This document shows positions 11,725 to 22,939 of a stretch of 64,000 bases of DNA, in pieces (the first letter of the stretch is position 1; each line of letters begins with the position of its first letter). The translations under genes were made by a program, and so were the position numbers. The notes under the pieces were generated by a model that was not told where the DNA came from, made no database searches, and saw nothing but the letters and a program-made list of their open reading frames with translations. Source of the DNA: Streptococcus gallinaceus (GTDB lineage Bacteria; Bacillota; Bacilli; Lactobacillales; Streptococcaceae). Where the stretch lies: NCBI RefSeq assembly GCF_024170225.1, contig NZ_JALJXU010000007.1, positions 1 through 64,000 of the forward strand, written 5' to 3'.

Positions 11725-12987
11725 CTATCTCTTATCGAGCTTACTATCCAAGACTTGAATCATTTCATCACGAACTTCCTTAACCGGGATTTCCGTAATG
11801 ACTGTCCCCAAGAATCCACGGATTACCAAACGTTCTGCTGTTTGGCGATCAATACCGCGACTCATCAGATAATACATATCTTCTGGGTCAACCTGACCGA
11901 TGGACGCTGCGTGTCCAGCTGTGACTTCATTTTCATCAATCAAAAGGATTGGATTGGCATCCGAGCGTGCATTATCAGACAGCATCAAGACACGACTTTC
12001 CTGCTGGGCATCTGCACCTTTAGCACCTTTGATAATATGACCAATTCCATTGAAAGTCAAAGTTCCACATTCCAAGATAACCCCATGTTGCAAAATATGA
12101 CCAACCGAGTGATGACCATAGTTTGTCACTCGTGTATCAATTCCTTGCACCTGCTTGCCAGATGACGCTGCTACAACTTTTAGATTTGCATGACTGCCAT
12201 TTCCAATCAAGTCAGAATCAAAATCAGCAACGACATTCCCTTCATTCATGACACCAAGCGCCCAGTCAACCGTTGCATCAGCTGCATGGCGGGCACGACG
12301 TGATAGATAGGCCGTCACCTGTTGACCCAAACGGTCAATAGCTGCAAACTTAATCTGGCTTCCCGCACCAGCAATGACTTCCACTGAAATGTTAGCCGTT
12401 GCCGAAACTTGTCCATCACCAATCGTTTCAAAGCGTTCCAAATAGCTAAAGACCGCATTTTTACCAGCCACAATCAAAATGTGTTTATTAAAAGGTACAT
12501 CGCTCTGGCTATCTTGGTAAAAAAGTCCTTCAATGGGTTGCTGAATTTCTACATTATCCGGAACGTAAAGCACGGCTGCGCTGTTAAAATAAGCATAGTT
12601 ATGAGCCGCCAATTTGTCTTCATCCAGCGCAAGCACAGTCCCAAAATGCTCTTCAATCACTTGCGGAATCTCTTCCAAAGCAGAATACAAATCTGTAAAG
12701 ACAACTCCTTGCTCTACTAAGTCAGCAGGTAGCTGTTCAAAAACTGTTTGCGTTCCAACTTGTACCAAGGTCGGACGATCACCGAGAGCGGTGAAATCTG
12801 GTACGTTCCCAGAAAATTCACTCTCAGCCATGACTTCCTGACCTAAATTCCAACGGTGAAATTTCACACGTTCCACTTTTGGCAAGGCTAGCTCTGCCAT
12901 TTTCTCCAAGGCCTGCATGCGACGCTCTTGCAACCAAACCGGCTCTGCCTTAGACATTGAAAAATTTAAAATAGCTTCTTTTGACAT
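11725..12987 (-). CDS. sufD: Fe-S cluster assembly protein SufD
   Basis: SufB paralogue that forms the SufB2C2/SufBC2D scaffold with SufC and SufB. The 420 residues have the helical N-terminal region (QERRMQALEKM) and a SufBD beta-helix core with the conserved C-terminal segment (YYLMSRGIDRQTAERLVIRGFL). It lies 35 bp after sufC. Confidence 0.96.
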   Translation of the reverse strand: MSKEAILNFSMSKAEPVWLQERRMQALEKMAELALPKVERVKFHRWNLGQEVMAESEFSGNVPDFTALGDRPTLVQVGTQTVFEQLPADLVEQGVVFTDLYSALEEIPQVIEEHFGTVLALDEDKLAAHNYAYFNSAAVLYVPDNVEIQQPIEGLFYQDSQSDVPFNKHILIVAGKNAVFSYLERFETIGDGQVSATANISVEVIAGAGSQIKFAAIDRLGQQVTAYLSRRARHAADATVDWALGVMNEGNVVADFDSDLIGNGSHANLKVVAASSGKQVQGIDTRVTNYGHHSVGHILQHGVILECGTLTFNGIGHIIKGAKGADAQQESRVLMLSDNARSDANPILLIDENEVTAGHAASIGQVDPEDMYYLMSRGIDRQTAERLVIRGFLGTVITEIPVKEVRDEMIQVLDSKLDKR

Positions 12988-13022
12988 TTGTTACTCCATT
13001 TCTATTCAGTCGAAGTGACAAA

Positions 13023-13793
13023 TTAGACTTCTTCGTGGTATTCGATACCTAGCTCTTCTGCAATCTTGGCATACCCTTCTTTTTCAAGACGAGCTGCCAA
13101 TTCCGCACCACCTGAGAGGACCACGCGTCCTTCCATCATGACGTGTACCACATCCGGTGTGATGTAGTTGAGCAAGCGTTGGTAATGAGTGATAATCATG
13201 GCACCGAAGTTCTCGCCACGCATTTCATTGACGCCTTTTGAAACAACCTTCAAGGCGTCAATATCAAGACCTGAGTCAATCTCGTCAAGAAGAGCAAATT
13301 TAGGCTCTAGCATGAGAAGTTGCAAGATTTCATTGCGTTTTTTCTCACCACCAGAGAAACCTTCATTGAGATAACGTTCTGCCATTTCTTCTTTCATTCC
13401 TAGAAGCTCCATTTTGGCATCTAGTTTTTTGATAAAATCACGAACAGAAATTTTGTCTTCGTCTTCTTTACCAGCGTTCATAGCCGCGCGGATAAATTCA
13501 GCATTGGTGATTCCTGGAATTTCAGATGGATACTGCATAGCCAAAAATAGACCCAGACGAGCACGTTCATCTACTTCCAATTCCAAAATATTTTCGCCAT
13601 CCAAAAGAATTTCTCCTTCTGTGACTTCATAAGATGGATTGCCCATAATTGCCGCTGACAAAGTTGACTTACCAGTACCATTTGGTCCCATAATCGCTGC
13701 AATTTCCCCTGTTTTCAGCGTTAAATTGACACCTTTCAAAATTTCTTTTTCTTCAATGGATACATGAAGATTCTTGATTTCTAGTACAGACAT
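13023..13793 (-). CDS. sufC: Fe-S cluster assembly ATPase SufC
   Basis: ABC-type ATPase that drives conformational change of the SufBD scaffold. The 256 residues carry Walker A (GPNGTGKST), the SufC-type signature FSGGEKKRNE and Walker B (FALLDEIDSGLD). First gene of the operon; an A/T-rich promoter region lies at 13794-13830 upstream. Confidence 0.97.
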   Translation of the reverse strand: MSVLEIKNLHVSIEEKEILKGVNLTLKTGEIAAIMGPNGTGKSTLSAAIMGNPSYEVTEGEILLDGENILELEVDERARLGLFLAMQYPSEIPGITNAEFIRAAMNAGKEDEDKISVRDFIKKLDAKMELLGMKEEMAERYLNEGFSGGEKKRNEILQLLMLEPKFALLDEIDSGLDIDALKVVSKGVNEMRGENFGAMIITHYQRLLNYITPDVVHVMMEGRVVLSGGAELAARLEKEGYAKIAEELGIEYHEEV

Positions 13794-13827
13794 GGTTATC
13801 TCCTTTTATTTTTATCTATTCATTATA

Positions 13828-13850
13828 TCAAAAAAGAGCCTTCTTGGCTC
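13828..13850 (-). terminator. Terminator after rgpG
   Basis: GAGCC / GGCTC stem with loop AAGAA, followed by six T on the minus strand. It separates rgpG from the suf operon promoter. Confidence 0.8.
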
Positions 13851-13871
13851 CTTCTGTGTTTATAAACATTC

Positions 13872-15041
13872 TTATTTATGATAAGTTTTTTTTCGTTCTT
13901 TACACGTTTCTATTTGCTCTTTTCGATAGGTACTATTGCCTATAAAGCGTAAAACGTTGAGCAAAAACGTTCGATTTTCTCCAAAAATCCCAATCAATTC
14001 ACTCAAAATAATAATGCCGAATGTCAGGGCAATCATCAATAGAACTCCACCTAAACGGCTGGATACATTGAGCAAAAGAGAAATCAAAGAAAAGACAAAG
14101 GAAATCGCATAAATGACCAAAACTGTCCCTCGATGAGACAATCCAAGCGACAGAAGACGATGGTGTAGATGCATACGATCCGCTTCATAAATCTTCTGGC
14201 CAGATAAGGTCCGACGAATAATCGCCACAATAGTATCTGTAATGGGTACCCCTAAAATAATCATGGGCGTCACTACCGCAACAGCTGTAGAATTCTTCAA
14301 ACCTTGCAACGACAAAACCCCAATCATAAACCCGATAAACAAAGCCCCAGTATCACCTAGATAGATAACCGCTGGATTGTAATTATAGGGTAAAAAACCT
14401 GCGATTGCTGCAACTAGGACAAATACCGTCAAGGTCAAGAAGACATTGCTATCGTAGAGGAAGAAGTAGGAAACCAACCCCATGGTCGTCAATGAGATGA
14501 TGGATACTCCACACACCAGACCGTCCAATCCATCAATCAAGTTAACCGCATTGGTGATCGCCACAATCCATAAAACCGTCAAGCAAAAGGATAGCCAGAC
14601 CGGAAAATGAATCATCGGTCCGCCGAAAGGAATTTTAAAATCATCGAACCTAAATTCTGTAAATATCCAGATAATAGACGCTGCAACTAGCATCCCGGCC
14701 ATCTTAGGCAGCGGACGAAGCTCTTTTATATCATCAATCAACCCCGTCGCTACTATAATTCCACCAGCTACAACAACCGGCAAGATATAGTCAAAGTAGG
14801 TCTGCTCCTGCCAAACATGCAAGACGATATTGGGCAAAATGACAATACTACCGATAAAAAAGGCGATAAAAACAGCGAGTCCACCCGCTGAAGGCATGGG
14901 AACCTTATTGATGCGACGAGCATTTGGATTGTCCACAGCACCGATACGAATAGACAAGAAACGAACAAGAGGCGTTGCAATTAAGGCAATCACCAAGGTC
15001 GCTATAAGGACAATAATGTATTGTAAAGCAAATGGAATCAT
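13872..15041 (-). CDS. rgpG: Undecaprenyl-phosphate GlcNAc-1-phosphate transferase (RgpG/TagO/WecA family)
   Basis: Membrane enzyme that starts a cell-wall glycopolymer by placing a GlcNAc-1-phosphate on undecaprenyl phosphate; in streptococci this initiates the rhamnose polysaccharide. The 389 residues contain about ten hydrophobic helices and family motifs: NAVNLIDGLDGL, the GDTGALFIGF loop and the DRMHLHHRL histidine motif. It overlaps the mecA stop by 4 bp; mecA-rgpG-suf is an order I know from other streptococci. Confidence 0.93.
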   Translation of the reverse strand: MIPFALQYIIVLIATLVIALIATPLVRFLSIRIGAVDNPNARRINKVPMPSAGGLAVFIAFFIGSIVILPNIVLHVWQEQTYFDYILPVVVAGGIIVATGLIDDIKELRPLPKMAGMLVAASIIWIFTEFRFDDFKIPFGGPMIHFPVWLSFCLTVLWIVAITNAVNLIDGLDGLVCGVSIISLTTMGLVSYFFLYDSNVFLTLTVFVLVAAIAGFLPYNYNPAVIYLGDTGALFIGFMIGVLSLQGLKNSTAVAVVTPMIILGVPITDTIVAIIRRTLSGQKIYEADRMHLHHRLLSLGLSHRGTVLVIYAISFVFSLISLLLNVSSRLGGVLLMIALTFGIIILSELIGIFGENRTFLLNVLRFIGNSTYRKEQIETCKERKKTYHK

Positions 15042-15769
15042 GTCAAACTGACCTTTCTCAGTTCTTCAAGCGCATCTTCTGCTAGTAGCAGTAGACCATG
15101 TTCTTGAAGATAAGGACGACTGATATCTGTATTATCAGCATGTTCTAACATACGAGAAAGGAAATAAGTCGGATACAGACGTGACTGATCTTCTACATTT
15201 TTCAAGACAATCATGTAATAGTGATTGTTCATCTTGTACAACTCTGACGTTTCAATCACAATATCTATGGCATGCGCAAACTCTACTGCACGTAGCAAAT
15301 TCTCAAATTCCAAGATATAGTAGACATAAGCTTGCTGCGCTTCTGCAGAGTCTTCATCGGCATAATCAGCTTCCTCAACTGCTTCCAAACGACGAACCGT
15401 TGCTTCATCATCGCCACTCTTGTCGCGAATTGTTTTTTCGACAGTCTTCAAAAATTCCTCAGGTGACAATTGGGAAATATCTGGGAAATCGTCAAAATTT
15501 GCCAAATCTTCAAAATCAATTGACTTGTCAATATCTGACTTTGTCACAAAAATATCGATTTTATCCGGCTTTGGTGTAACACGAAAACTCAACATCCCAC
15601 TTTCGCGGAAAGTCATCGGCAAGTCTAACTCGTCCAAAACAGAGTAGAAAAACTCCTCTGTCTTTTCTTGCGGAATCAAAAAATCCGCCAATTCCATGCC
15701 TCTTTCTTCTAAATCTTCTAACTTAATCGTGATTTTCAAAGTCGAATCACTAATTTGTTTCATCTTCAT
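15038..15769 (-). CDS. mecA: Adaptor protein MecA
   Basis: Adaptor that delivers substrates, including competence regulators, to the ClpC/ClpP protease. The 243 residues have an acidic N-terminal target-binding domain (MKMKQISDSTLKITI), a linker rich in D/E at about 110-140 and a C-terminal ClpC-binding domain. It directly precedes rgpG with a 4-bp overlap. Confidence 0.93.
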   Translation of the reverse strand: MKMKQISDSTLKITIKLEDLEERGMELADFLIPQEKTEEFFYSVLDELDLPMTFRESGMLSFRVTPKPDKIDIFVTKSDIDKSIDFEDLANFDDFPDISQLSPEEFLKTVEKTIRDKSGDDEATVRRLEAVEEADYADEDSAEAQQAYVYYILEFENLLRAVEFAHAIDIVIETSELYKMNNHYYMIVLKNVEDQSRLYPTYFLSRMLEHADNTDISRPYLQEHGLLLLAEDALEELRKVSLT

Positions 15770-15834
15770 AGGCTGTCTCCAAACTTACTAGTATCCTTCT
15801 CATTATACAATAAAAGGCTGTTTTTACCAAAAGA

Positions 15835-15854
15835 AAAGCAGGTTCCCCCGCTTT
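15835..15854 (-). terminator. Terminator overlapping the uppP stop codon
   Basis: AAAGCGGG / CCTGCTTT stem (one G-T pair, loop GGAA) followed by TTCTTTT on the minus strand. The stem overlaps the last codons of uppP. Confidence 0.65.
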
Positions 15855-16692
15855 AGAAAATCAATTTAAACAATGAATAAACGATGAGGAGTGCCCCCAA
15901 ACCAATACGGTATTTTCCGAAAAATGTAAAATCGTGTTTCTTCACATAGTCTGTCAAGAAGCGAATGACGACCAACGAAACTCCAAAAGCCGTTCCCATC
16001 GCAACCAAAAGTAAGAACCATTGTCCTCCTGATACAGCTACCCCTTTTACAAGTAACTTGACTAGTTTCAACAAACTTGCACCAAACATAATGGGAATAC
16101 CCAGGAAGAAAGTGAACTCTGTCGCGACCTGGCGGCTAGTCCCGAGTAAAATACCACCCAAAATCGTCGCCCCTGAACGACTAGTTCCTGGAATCAAGGC
16201 CAAAACCTGAAAGAGCCCGATGTAGAGAGCCATTTTATAGGACAAGCGCGAGAGAGAAGTCACTTCTGGAGCAATATTTTCATTGCGTTTTTCAACATAA
16301 ATAAAAGCAAAACCGTAAATAATCAGAGTCATGGCAACTACAAAAGAATTAAACAAATGTGTATCTAACCAATCATCAAATAAAAATCCCAATACTGCTG
16401 CAGGCAAGGCTGCTAAAATCACTTTTGCCCATAGTTGCCATGTCAATTGAACTTCACGTTCTGTTTTTCCAGCTTGAAAAGGATTGAGACGGTCAAAATA
16501 AATCACCATAACAGCCAAAATCGCTCCCAACTGAATCACAACATTAAACATGGATACAAAGCCAGCATTAACTGATTTGAAATTGATAAATTCTTGGATC
16601 AAAATCAAGTGACCTGTACTTGAAATCGGAAGCCACTCCGTAACTCCTTCAACAATCCCAAATAAAATTGCTTTCAATAGTTCTACAAACAT
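15853..16692 (-). CDS. uppP: Undecaprenyl-diphosphatase UppP (BacA)
   Basis: Membrane phosphatase that recycles undecaprenyl diphosphate to the monophosphate carrier for peptidoglycan and polysaccharide synthesis; overproduction gives bacitracin resistance. From the ATG at 16692, preceded by GGAGG, it has 279 residues. The two BacA motifs are clear: [14 protein letters not shown] (about 11-24) and PGTSRSGAT (about 175). The frame extends upstream into the glutamine transporter promoter without a ribosome site, so I rejected the longer start. Confidence 0.95.
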   Translation of the reverse strand: MFVELLKAILFGIVEGVTEWLPISSTGHLILIQEFINFKSVNAGFVSMFNVVIQLGAILAVMVIYFDRLNPFQAGKTEREVQLTWQLWAKVILAALPAAVLGFLFDDWLDTHLFNSFVVAMTLIIYGFAFIYVEKRNENIAPEVTSLSRLSYKMALYIGLFQVLALIPGTSRSGATILGGILLGTSRQVATEFTFFLGIPIMFGASLLKLVKLLVKGVAVSGGQWFLLLVAMGTAFGVSLVVIRFLTDYVKKHDFTFFGKYRIGLGALLIVYSLFKLIF

Positions 16693-16756
16693 CTGAAACC
16701 TCCTGTTTGAATTATTATACCATATTTTCCAAAAAGCAAGACCGGAAACCCAAGCA

Positions 16757-16785
16757 TTGAAAGTTTTCTGAATTTTTAATATAAT
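16757..16785 (+). promoter_or_regulatory. Promoter of the glutamine ABC operon, with a weak CodY-like box
   Basis: TTGAAA and TATAAT are separated by exactly 17 bp, 38 bp upstream of the start codon. AGTTTTCTGAATTTT at 16762-16776, inside the spacer, matches the CodY consensus AATTTTCWGAAAATT with three mismatches, so CodY control is possible but unproven. Confidence 0.75.
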
Positions 16786-16822
16786 AAGGAGAAAATCATA
16801 AATATTCACAAGGAGCTTTATT

Positions 16823-18391
16823 ATGAAGAAAAAATATTTAGCAGTGCTCTTGTCTTGCTTGGCGCTGTTCTTCATCGGTAGCAATGTGTCTGCCGATGAC
16901 TACCTCCGTGTCGGGATGGAGGCAGCCTACGCTCCCTTCAACTGGACCCAAGATGACGATAGCAACGGGGCTGTAAAAATTGAAGGAACGTCCCAGTATG
17001 CAAATGGCTATGATGTCCAAGTCGCTAAAAAAATTGCCAAAGATACGGGCAAAGAAGTTCTCGTTGTCAAAACTAAATGGGAAGGACTTGTACCTGCCCT
17101 GACATCTGGAAAAATCGATATGATTATCGCCGGCATGAGCCCTACAGAAGAGCGTAAAAAAGAAATCGCCTTCTCAGATGCTTACTACATTTCCAAACCA
17201 ACCCTAGTCGTAAAAGCCGACGGTCCTTACGCAAAAGCTACTAGCATCAAAGATTTCGCCGATGCCAAAGTAACTGCCCAACAGGGAGTCTACCTCTACG
17301 ACCTTATCGATCAATTGGACGGCGCAAAAAAAGAAGTAGCCATGGGCGATTTCAACCAACTCCGTCAAGCAGTCGAGTCTGGTATCATTGACGCCTATGT
17401 TTCTGAACGCCCAGATGCCACTTCTGCACAAAATGCCAATCCAAAACTAAAAATGGTGGAGCTAACAGAAGGTTTTGCAACTAGCGAATCCGACACCAAT
17501 ATCGCTGTCGGTATGCGTAAAGATGATACCCGCATGGCACAAGTTAACCAAGTTCTTGCAGCTATTTCACATGACGACCAAATCAAACTCATGGATAAAA
17601 TGATTGCAAGCCAACCTGCTAGCACAGATAGCGAATCTGCTAAACCAAACTTCTTCCAGCAAGTCCTTTCTATTTTCCAAAATAACTGGCAACAATTGCT
17701 CCGCGGTACAGGAATGACCTTGCTCATCTCCATTGTCGGAACAGTTGTCGGAACCATGATTGGTTTGCTTATCGGCGTTTTCCGTACTGCACCTAAAGCA
17801 GTCAATAAGGCACTTGCTGCTCTACAAAAATTGTTGGGCTGGATTATCAACATCTATATTGAAATTTTCCGTGGCACGCCAATGATTGTACAATCCATGG
17901 TTATCTACTACGGAACTGCCCAAGCCTTCGGTCTAAATATCGACCGCACCCTAGCTGCTATTTTTATCGTTTCTATCAACACAGGTGCCTACATGAGTGA
18001 AATCGTTCGTGGTGGTATCTTCGCCGTTGACAAGGGTCAATTTGAAGCAGCTACTGCTCTCGGATTTACCCATGGTCAAACCATGAAAAAAATCGTCTTA
18101 CCACAAGTTGTCCGCAATATCCTGCCAGCAACGGGTAATGAATTTGTCATTAATATCAAGGATACATCTGTATTGAACGTTATCTCTGTTGTCGAACTCT
18201 ACTTCTCAGGAAACACTGTCGCAACTCAAACCTATCAATACTTCCAAACATTTACCGTCATTGCCATCATCTACTTTGTACTGACCTTTACGGTAACTCG
18301 TATCCTACGCTACATCGAAAAACGCTTTGATTCAGATACCTACACAACTGGCGCTAATCAAATGCAGGTAGAGGAGGTCCCTCATGTCTAA
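16823..18391 (+). CDS. Amino acid (glutamine-type) ABC transporter, fused substrate-binding and permease protein
   Basis: Fusion of the extracellular binding domain and the membrane permease of a polar amino acid importer. The 522 residues read in order: signal peptide (cleavage near VSA, about 24), SBP_bac_3 domain (about 28-265, starting [16 protein letters not shown]), linker, and a permease domain with the EAA loop ([21 protein letters not shown], about 410). Such GlnP-like fusions with an anchored receptor are common in lactic acid bacteria. It overlaps the ATPase gene by 8 bp. Confidence 0.93.
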   Translation: MKKKYLAVLLSCLALFFIGSNVSADDYLRVGMEAAYAPFNWTQDDDSNGAVKIEGTSQYANGYDVQVAKKIAKDTGKEVLVVKTKWEGLVPALTSGKIDMIIAGMSPTEERKKEIAFSDAYYISKPTLVVKADGPYAKATSIKDFADAKVTAQQGVYLYDLIDQLDGAKKEVAMGDFNQLRQAVESGIIDAYVSERPDATSAQNANPKLKMVELTEGFATSESDTNIAVGMRKDDTRMAQVNQVLAAISHDDQIKLMDKMIASQPASTDSESAKPNFFQQVLSIFQNNWQQLLRGTGMTLLISIVGTVVGTMIGLLIGVFRTAPKAVNKALAALQKLLGWIINIYIEIFRGTPMIVQSMVIYYGTAQAFGLNIDRTLAAIFIVSINTGAYMSEIVRGGIFAVDKGQFEAATALGFTHGQTMKKIVLPQVVRNILPATGNEFVINIKDTSVLNVISVVELYFSGNTVATQTYQYFQTFTVIAIIYFVLTFTVTRILRYIEKRFDSDTYTTGANQMQVEEVPHV

Positions 18392-19124
18392 TCCAATCTT
18401 AGAAATCAAACACCTGAAAAAATCCTACGGTCAAAACGAGGTGCTAAAAGACATTTCCTTGACCGTCCACCCGGGACAAGTTATTTCCATCATCGGTTCA
18501 TCGGGATCTGGTAAATCAACCTTCCTTCGTTCTATCAACTTGCTCGAAGAGCCAAGCGGAGGAGAAATCCTCTTCCATGGTGAAAATGTCCTAGAAAAAG
18601 GTTACAATCTTAACACTTATCGCGAAAAACTAGGGATGGTATTCCAATCCTTCAACCTCTTTGAAAATCTAAACGTTCTTGAAAATGCAGTTATTCCTCA
18701 AACAACCGTTCTAAAACGCAGCCGTGAAGAAGCTGAAAAGATTGCCAAAGAAAACTTAACTCGAGTAGGCATGACCGAGCAATACTGGAAAGCAAAACCA
18801 AAACAGCTCTCTGGCGGTCAGAAGCAACGGGTCGCTATTGCACGCGCCTTGTCTGTGAATCCTGAAGCCATGCTCTTTGACGAACCGACTTCTGCACTTG
18901 ACCCAGAAATGGTTGGAGAAGTACTCAAAACCATGCAAGATTTGGCAAAGTCCGGTCTTACCATGATTCTCGTCACTCATGAAATGGAATTTGCAAAAGA
19001 GGTTTCAGACCATGTCATCTTCATGGACAAAGGGTTGATTGCCGAACAAGGCACACCTCAACAAATCTTCGAACAACCAACTCAAGAACGGACACGTGAA
19101 TTTTTAAAACGTTTCTTGAAATAA
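18384..19124 (+). CDS. glnQ: Amino acid ABC transporter ATP-binding protein (GlnQ type)
   Basis: ATPase partner of the preceding fusion protein. The 246 residues carry Walker A (GSSGSGKST), signature (LSGGQKQR), Walker B ([14 protein letters not shown]) and the H-loop (LVTHEMEF), the standard polar-amino-acid ABC set. The ATG overlaps the upstream stop by 8 bp, and a strong terminator follows. Confidence 0.95.
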   Translation: MSNPILEIKHLKKSYGQNEVLKDISLTVHPGQVISIIGSSGSGKSTFLRSINLLEEPSGGEILFHGENVLEKGYNLNTYREKLGMVFQSFNLFENLNVLENAVIPQTTVLKRSREEAEKIAKENLTRVGMTEQYWKAKPKQLSGGQKQRVAIARALSVNPEAMLFDEPTSALDPEMVGEVLKTMQDLAKSGLTMILVTHEMEFAKEVSDHVIFMDKGLIAEQGTPQQIFEQPTQERTREFLKRFLK

Positions 19125-19157
19125 AATAAGCTAGGCCCAAGCCTAGCTTATTTTTTG
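19125..19157 (+). terminator. Terminator after glnQ
   Basis: Perfect 12-bp stem AATAAGCTAGGC / GCCTAGCTTATT with a CCAA loop, then a T-run. Confidence 0.92.
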
Positions 19158-19193
19158 TCTAAAAATGATCATCTTTCTTCCCATATAAATAAC

Positions 19194-19222
19194 AAAAAAA
19201 CCAGCTCTTTGAGCTGGTTTTA
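19194..19222 (-). terminator. Terminator of the 69-residue HTH-like gene
   Basis: CCAGCTC / GAGCTGG stem with an AAA loop followed by seven T on the minus strand, directly after the 19229-19438 gene. Confidence 0.9.
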
Positions 19223-19228
19223 ACGCGA

Positions 19229-19438
19229 TTAATTTTCGAATTTTTTATGGTTTTTTTCATAAAAATCAATTAACCCAAGCGCTGTCGCAAACGAAATGTT
19301 GTCAATTTTTGCACGACCTTGAGCCAATGCGATAACAGACATCTCGCGAGCGTTTGTCTCCTTGCTGATTCGGTATCCAGTGATTTTTTTATCACGGACC
19401 CAACCGACAACTGCAGCAACTTTTTCGTAACTAGTCAT
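19229..19438 (-). CDS. Small conserved protein, probable helix-turn-helix
   Basis: A 69-residue protein I do not recognise by name. Residues about 20-45 (GYRISKETNAREMSVIALAQG) have the spacing of a helix-turn-helix, so it could be a compact DNA-binding protein. It is a monocistronic unit with a perfect consensus promoter upstream and a strong terminator downstream, so it is probably well expressed. No partner gene is evident. Confidence 0.75.
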   Translation of the reverse strand: MTSYEKVAAVVGWVRDKKITGYRISKETNAREMSVIALAQGRAKIDNISFATALGLIDFYEKNHKKFEN

Positions 19439-19473
19439 TAGAAACCCCTTTCCTTTGTTAGTTAACTGTTAGA

Positions 19474-19502
19474 ATTATAATACAGTTTGTTTGCTTTGTC
19501 AA
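19474..19502 (-). promoter_or_regulatory. Perfect consensus promoter of the 69-residue protein gene
   Basis: On the minus strand TTGACA and TATAAT are separated by 17 bp: both hexamers match the vegetative consensus exactly. The -10 is about 36 bp from the start codon. Confidence 0.9.
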
Positions 19503-19569
19503 GCACATTTTAGGAAAATGTTAGGATTTTTTACATATCTGAAAATGTTTTATGTGAAATGACTGAAAA

Positions 19570-20478
19570 TTAGAATGGATTTGACGAGCCTTTATCAGCC
19601 TTCAAAGCGGACAACATCTGGCTACGAATGTCCTCAATTCCATTAGGTGTATTTGGCAAAAAGAGTGTTTGATTGCCTTGAGTAGCAAAAGTATTGAGCG
19701 TATCCAAGTACTGGTTGGTCAAAAGAATGGCCATGATTTGTTCTTCTGTCATGCCAACATTTGCACTCTTGATTTCTTGGATAGACTCTGCCAATCCATC
19801 CACAATTGCCTTACGTTGTTGGGCAATACCGACACCGTGCAAGCGATCCTTTTCTGCTTCCGCTTCAGCGGCAGTAACGATTTTAATCTTATCGGCTTCT
19901 GCTAATTCTTGGGCAGCAACACGTTTTCGTTGTGCAGCATTGATTTCATTCATAGACTGCTTGACTTCTGCATCTGGCTCCACCTTTGTAATCAAGGTTT
20001 TGACGATGATGTAGCCGTAAGTTGACATTTCTTCTGCTACTTGTTTTTGTACTTCGAGGGCGATTTCGTCCTTCTTTTCAAAGAGTTCGTCCAAGGTTAA
20101 TTTTGGAACAGAAGAGCGAAGCGCGTCTTCAATGTAAGACTTGATTTGAGCTTCTGGATGCATGAGTTTGTAGTAAGCATCCGTCACATTTTCTTCATTT
20201 ACTCGGTATTGGGTTGCAACGTTCATAGTCACAAATACATTGTCCTGTGTTTTTGTTTCGACAACAATTTCACTTTGAAGGACACGAAGTTGGATACGAG
20301 CTGCAATGACATCTACTCCAAATGGAATTTTAAAATTAATCCCTGATGTAGACGTACGTTGGTACTTCCCAAATCGTTCCACAATAGCTACAGTCTGTTG
20401 TTTGACAACATAGAGTCCTGATAAAATCAAGAAAATAATCAGCAATAAAATAATAATAGCAAAAACGAATCCAAACAT
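19570..20478 (-). CDS. SPFH/Band 7 (stomatin-like) membrane protein
   Basis: Membrane-anchored SPFH-domain protein of 302 residues. An N-terminal hydrophobic helix (about 2-25) is followed by a prohibitin/stomatin domain (VVKQQTVAIVERFGKYQRT onward, about 26-190) and an alanine/glutamate-rich helical tail (AEAEAEKDRL). Family members scaffold membrane microdomains or regulate proteases; the exact role here is unknown. It lies 33 bp after ilvA on the same strand, so read-through transcription is possible. Confidence 0.88.
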   Translation of the reverse strand: MFGFVFAIIILLLIIFLILSGLYVVKQQTVAIVERFGKYQRTSTSGINFKIPFGVDVIAARIQLRVLQSEIVVETKTQDNVFVTMNVATQYRVNEENVTDAYYKLMHPEAQIKSYIEDALRSSVPKLTLDELFEKKDEIALEVQKQVAEEMSTYGYIIVKTLITKVEPDAEVKQSMNEINAAQRKRVAAQELAEADKIKIVTAAEAEAEKDRLHGVGIAQQRKAIVDGLAESIQEIKSANVGMTEEQIMAILLTNQYLDTLNTFATQGNQTLFLPNTPNGIEDIRSQMLSALKADKGSSNPF

Positions 20479-20511
20479 GAGAATCTCCTTTCTTTTTCAC
20501 ACAACTCTGGA

Positions 20512-21762
20512 TTATACCAACATTTTATAGAGAGAATCATTCTCGTGGAGATTGATGTAATTGGGGTCGAAGGCTTCTAGGCGTTGGCTAAAAGCGGGGT
20601 AATCTTCCTTGTCACCCAAGGTAATCCCGATGAGAACAGGTCCTGTGCCCTTATTGGCACGTTTGATGTACTCAAAGCGAGTAATGTCATCACTTGGACC
20701 AAGAATATCATTTACGAACTCCCGTAGAGCCCCTGGCCGTTGCGGGAAATTCACCACAAAATAGTGTTTGACTCCTGCATAAATGAGTGACCGTTCTTCC
20801 ATCTCTGGCATACGGTTGATATCATTATTGCCACCGGAGATGACACAGCAAATAGTCTTGCCAGCAATTTGTTCCTTGATGGTGTCAAGAGCTGCAATGG
20901 CGGCTGCACCTGCCGGCTCTGCTACAATTCCTTGTTTGGAGTACAAGTCAATGATGGTTTCTGAAATCCATCCTTCATCTACTCCAATCAATTGATCGAC
21001 ATTTTGACGAGCCGCTTCGTAGGTTGATGAGCCCACTTTTTGTACTGCAATACCGTCTGCAAACTTATCAATTTTTTTTAACTTCACTGGATGGCCCTTG
21101 TCAAAAGCTGCTTTCATCGATCGAGCACCGTTTGCTTCGACACCGACAATCTTCACTTCTGGCGCTTGCGCTTTCAGATAAGTCGACATTCCTGCAATCA
21201 AGCCGCCGCCACCAACCGGAATCAGAACTTGGTCAAAAGCTACTTCCAACCGATCAGCCTGTTTCAAGACCTCATAAGCAACCGTCCCTTGACCTGCCTG
21301 GACATTGACATCATCAAAGGGATCGATAAAGGTTTTGCCTTCGGCTTGAGTGTAGTCCATGGCCGCTTGAGCCGACTCATCGAAGGTATCACCAACCAGT
21401 TTGATGGTTACATATTTTCCACCAAAGAATTTGACCTGACCGATTTTCTGCTGCGGTGTGGTAATGGGCATGAAGATGGTAGCAGGAATCTGCATCTCAT
21501 TACAAGTGTAGGCTACACCTTGAGCATGGTTTCCAGCAGAGGCACAAACAACGCCTCGCTCTTTTTCCTCCTGGCTCAACTGATGAATCGCATAGTAGGC
21601 ACCACGGATTTTGAAAGAACGCACCCGCTGTTCATTTTCGCGCTTCACATAAATATTGGCTGCGTACTTTTCTGACAAATAGGGATCAAACACCAAGGAG
21701 GTTTCTACAACCACATCCTTGAGAACTTGATAGGCTTGCTCGATACTTTTTGCTGAAATCAT
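20512..21762 (-). CDS. ilvA: Threonine dehydratase, biosynthetic (IlvA)
   Basis: PLP enzyme that deaminates threonine to 2-oxobutanoate, the first committed step to isoleucine. The 416 residues show the PLP lysine motif (RSFKIRGAYYAI, about 50), the glycine-rich phosphate loop (PVGGGGLIAG) and a single C-terminal ACT-like regulatory domain (HYFVVNFPQRPGAL). That is the short Gram-positive form with one regulatory repeat. Confidence 0.95.
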   Translation of the reverse strand: MISAKSIEQAYQVLKDVVVETSLVFDPYLSEKYAANIYVKRENEQRVRSFKIRGAYYAIHQLSQEEKERGVVCASAGNHAQGVAYTCNEMQIPATIFMPITTPQQKIGQVKFFGGKYVTIKLVGDTFDESAQAAMDYTQAEGKTFIDPFDDVNVQAGQGTVAYEVLKQADRLEVAFDQVLIPVGGGGLIAGMSTYLKAQAPEVKIVGVEANGARSMKAAFDKGHPVKLKKIDKFADGIAVQKVGSSTYEAARQNVDQLIGVDEGWISETIIDLYSKQGIVAEPAGAAAIAALDTIKEQIAGKTICCVISGGNNDINRMPEMEERSLIYAGVKHYFVVNFPQRPGALREFVNDILGPSDDITRFEYIKRANKGTGPVLIGITLGDKEDYPAFSQRLEAFDPNYINLHENDSLYKMLV

Positions 21763-21849
21763 ATCTTCCTTCTCTCTATTTTAATATCTAATTATAATCA
21801 TTTTTCCAAAAAAGTCTATACTTTTTAAAAATATTTTTTTACACAAAAC

Positions 21850-21868
21850 AAGGAGGCAGCCGCCTCCC
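21850..21868 (-). terminator. Probable terminator after ilvC
   Basis: GGAGGC / GCCTCC stem with a GGCT loop, followed by TTGTTTT on the minus strand, 14 bp beyond the ilvC stop. It separates ilvBNC from ilvA. Confidence 0.7.
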
Positions 21869-21881
21869 GTCCCGTCTTCTC

Positions 21882-22925
<1,044 letters not shown>

Positions 22926-22939
22926 TTATTACTTTTATG

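Noticed and set aside
16693..16884. Upstream extension of uppP to 343 residues
   Set aside because: The extension covers the divergent promoter of the glutamine transporter, while a GGAGG site marks the internal ATG at 16692.
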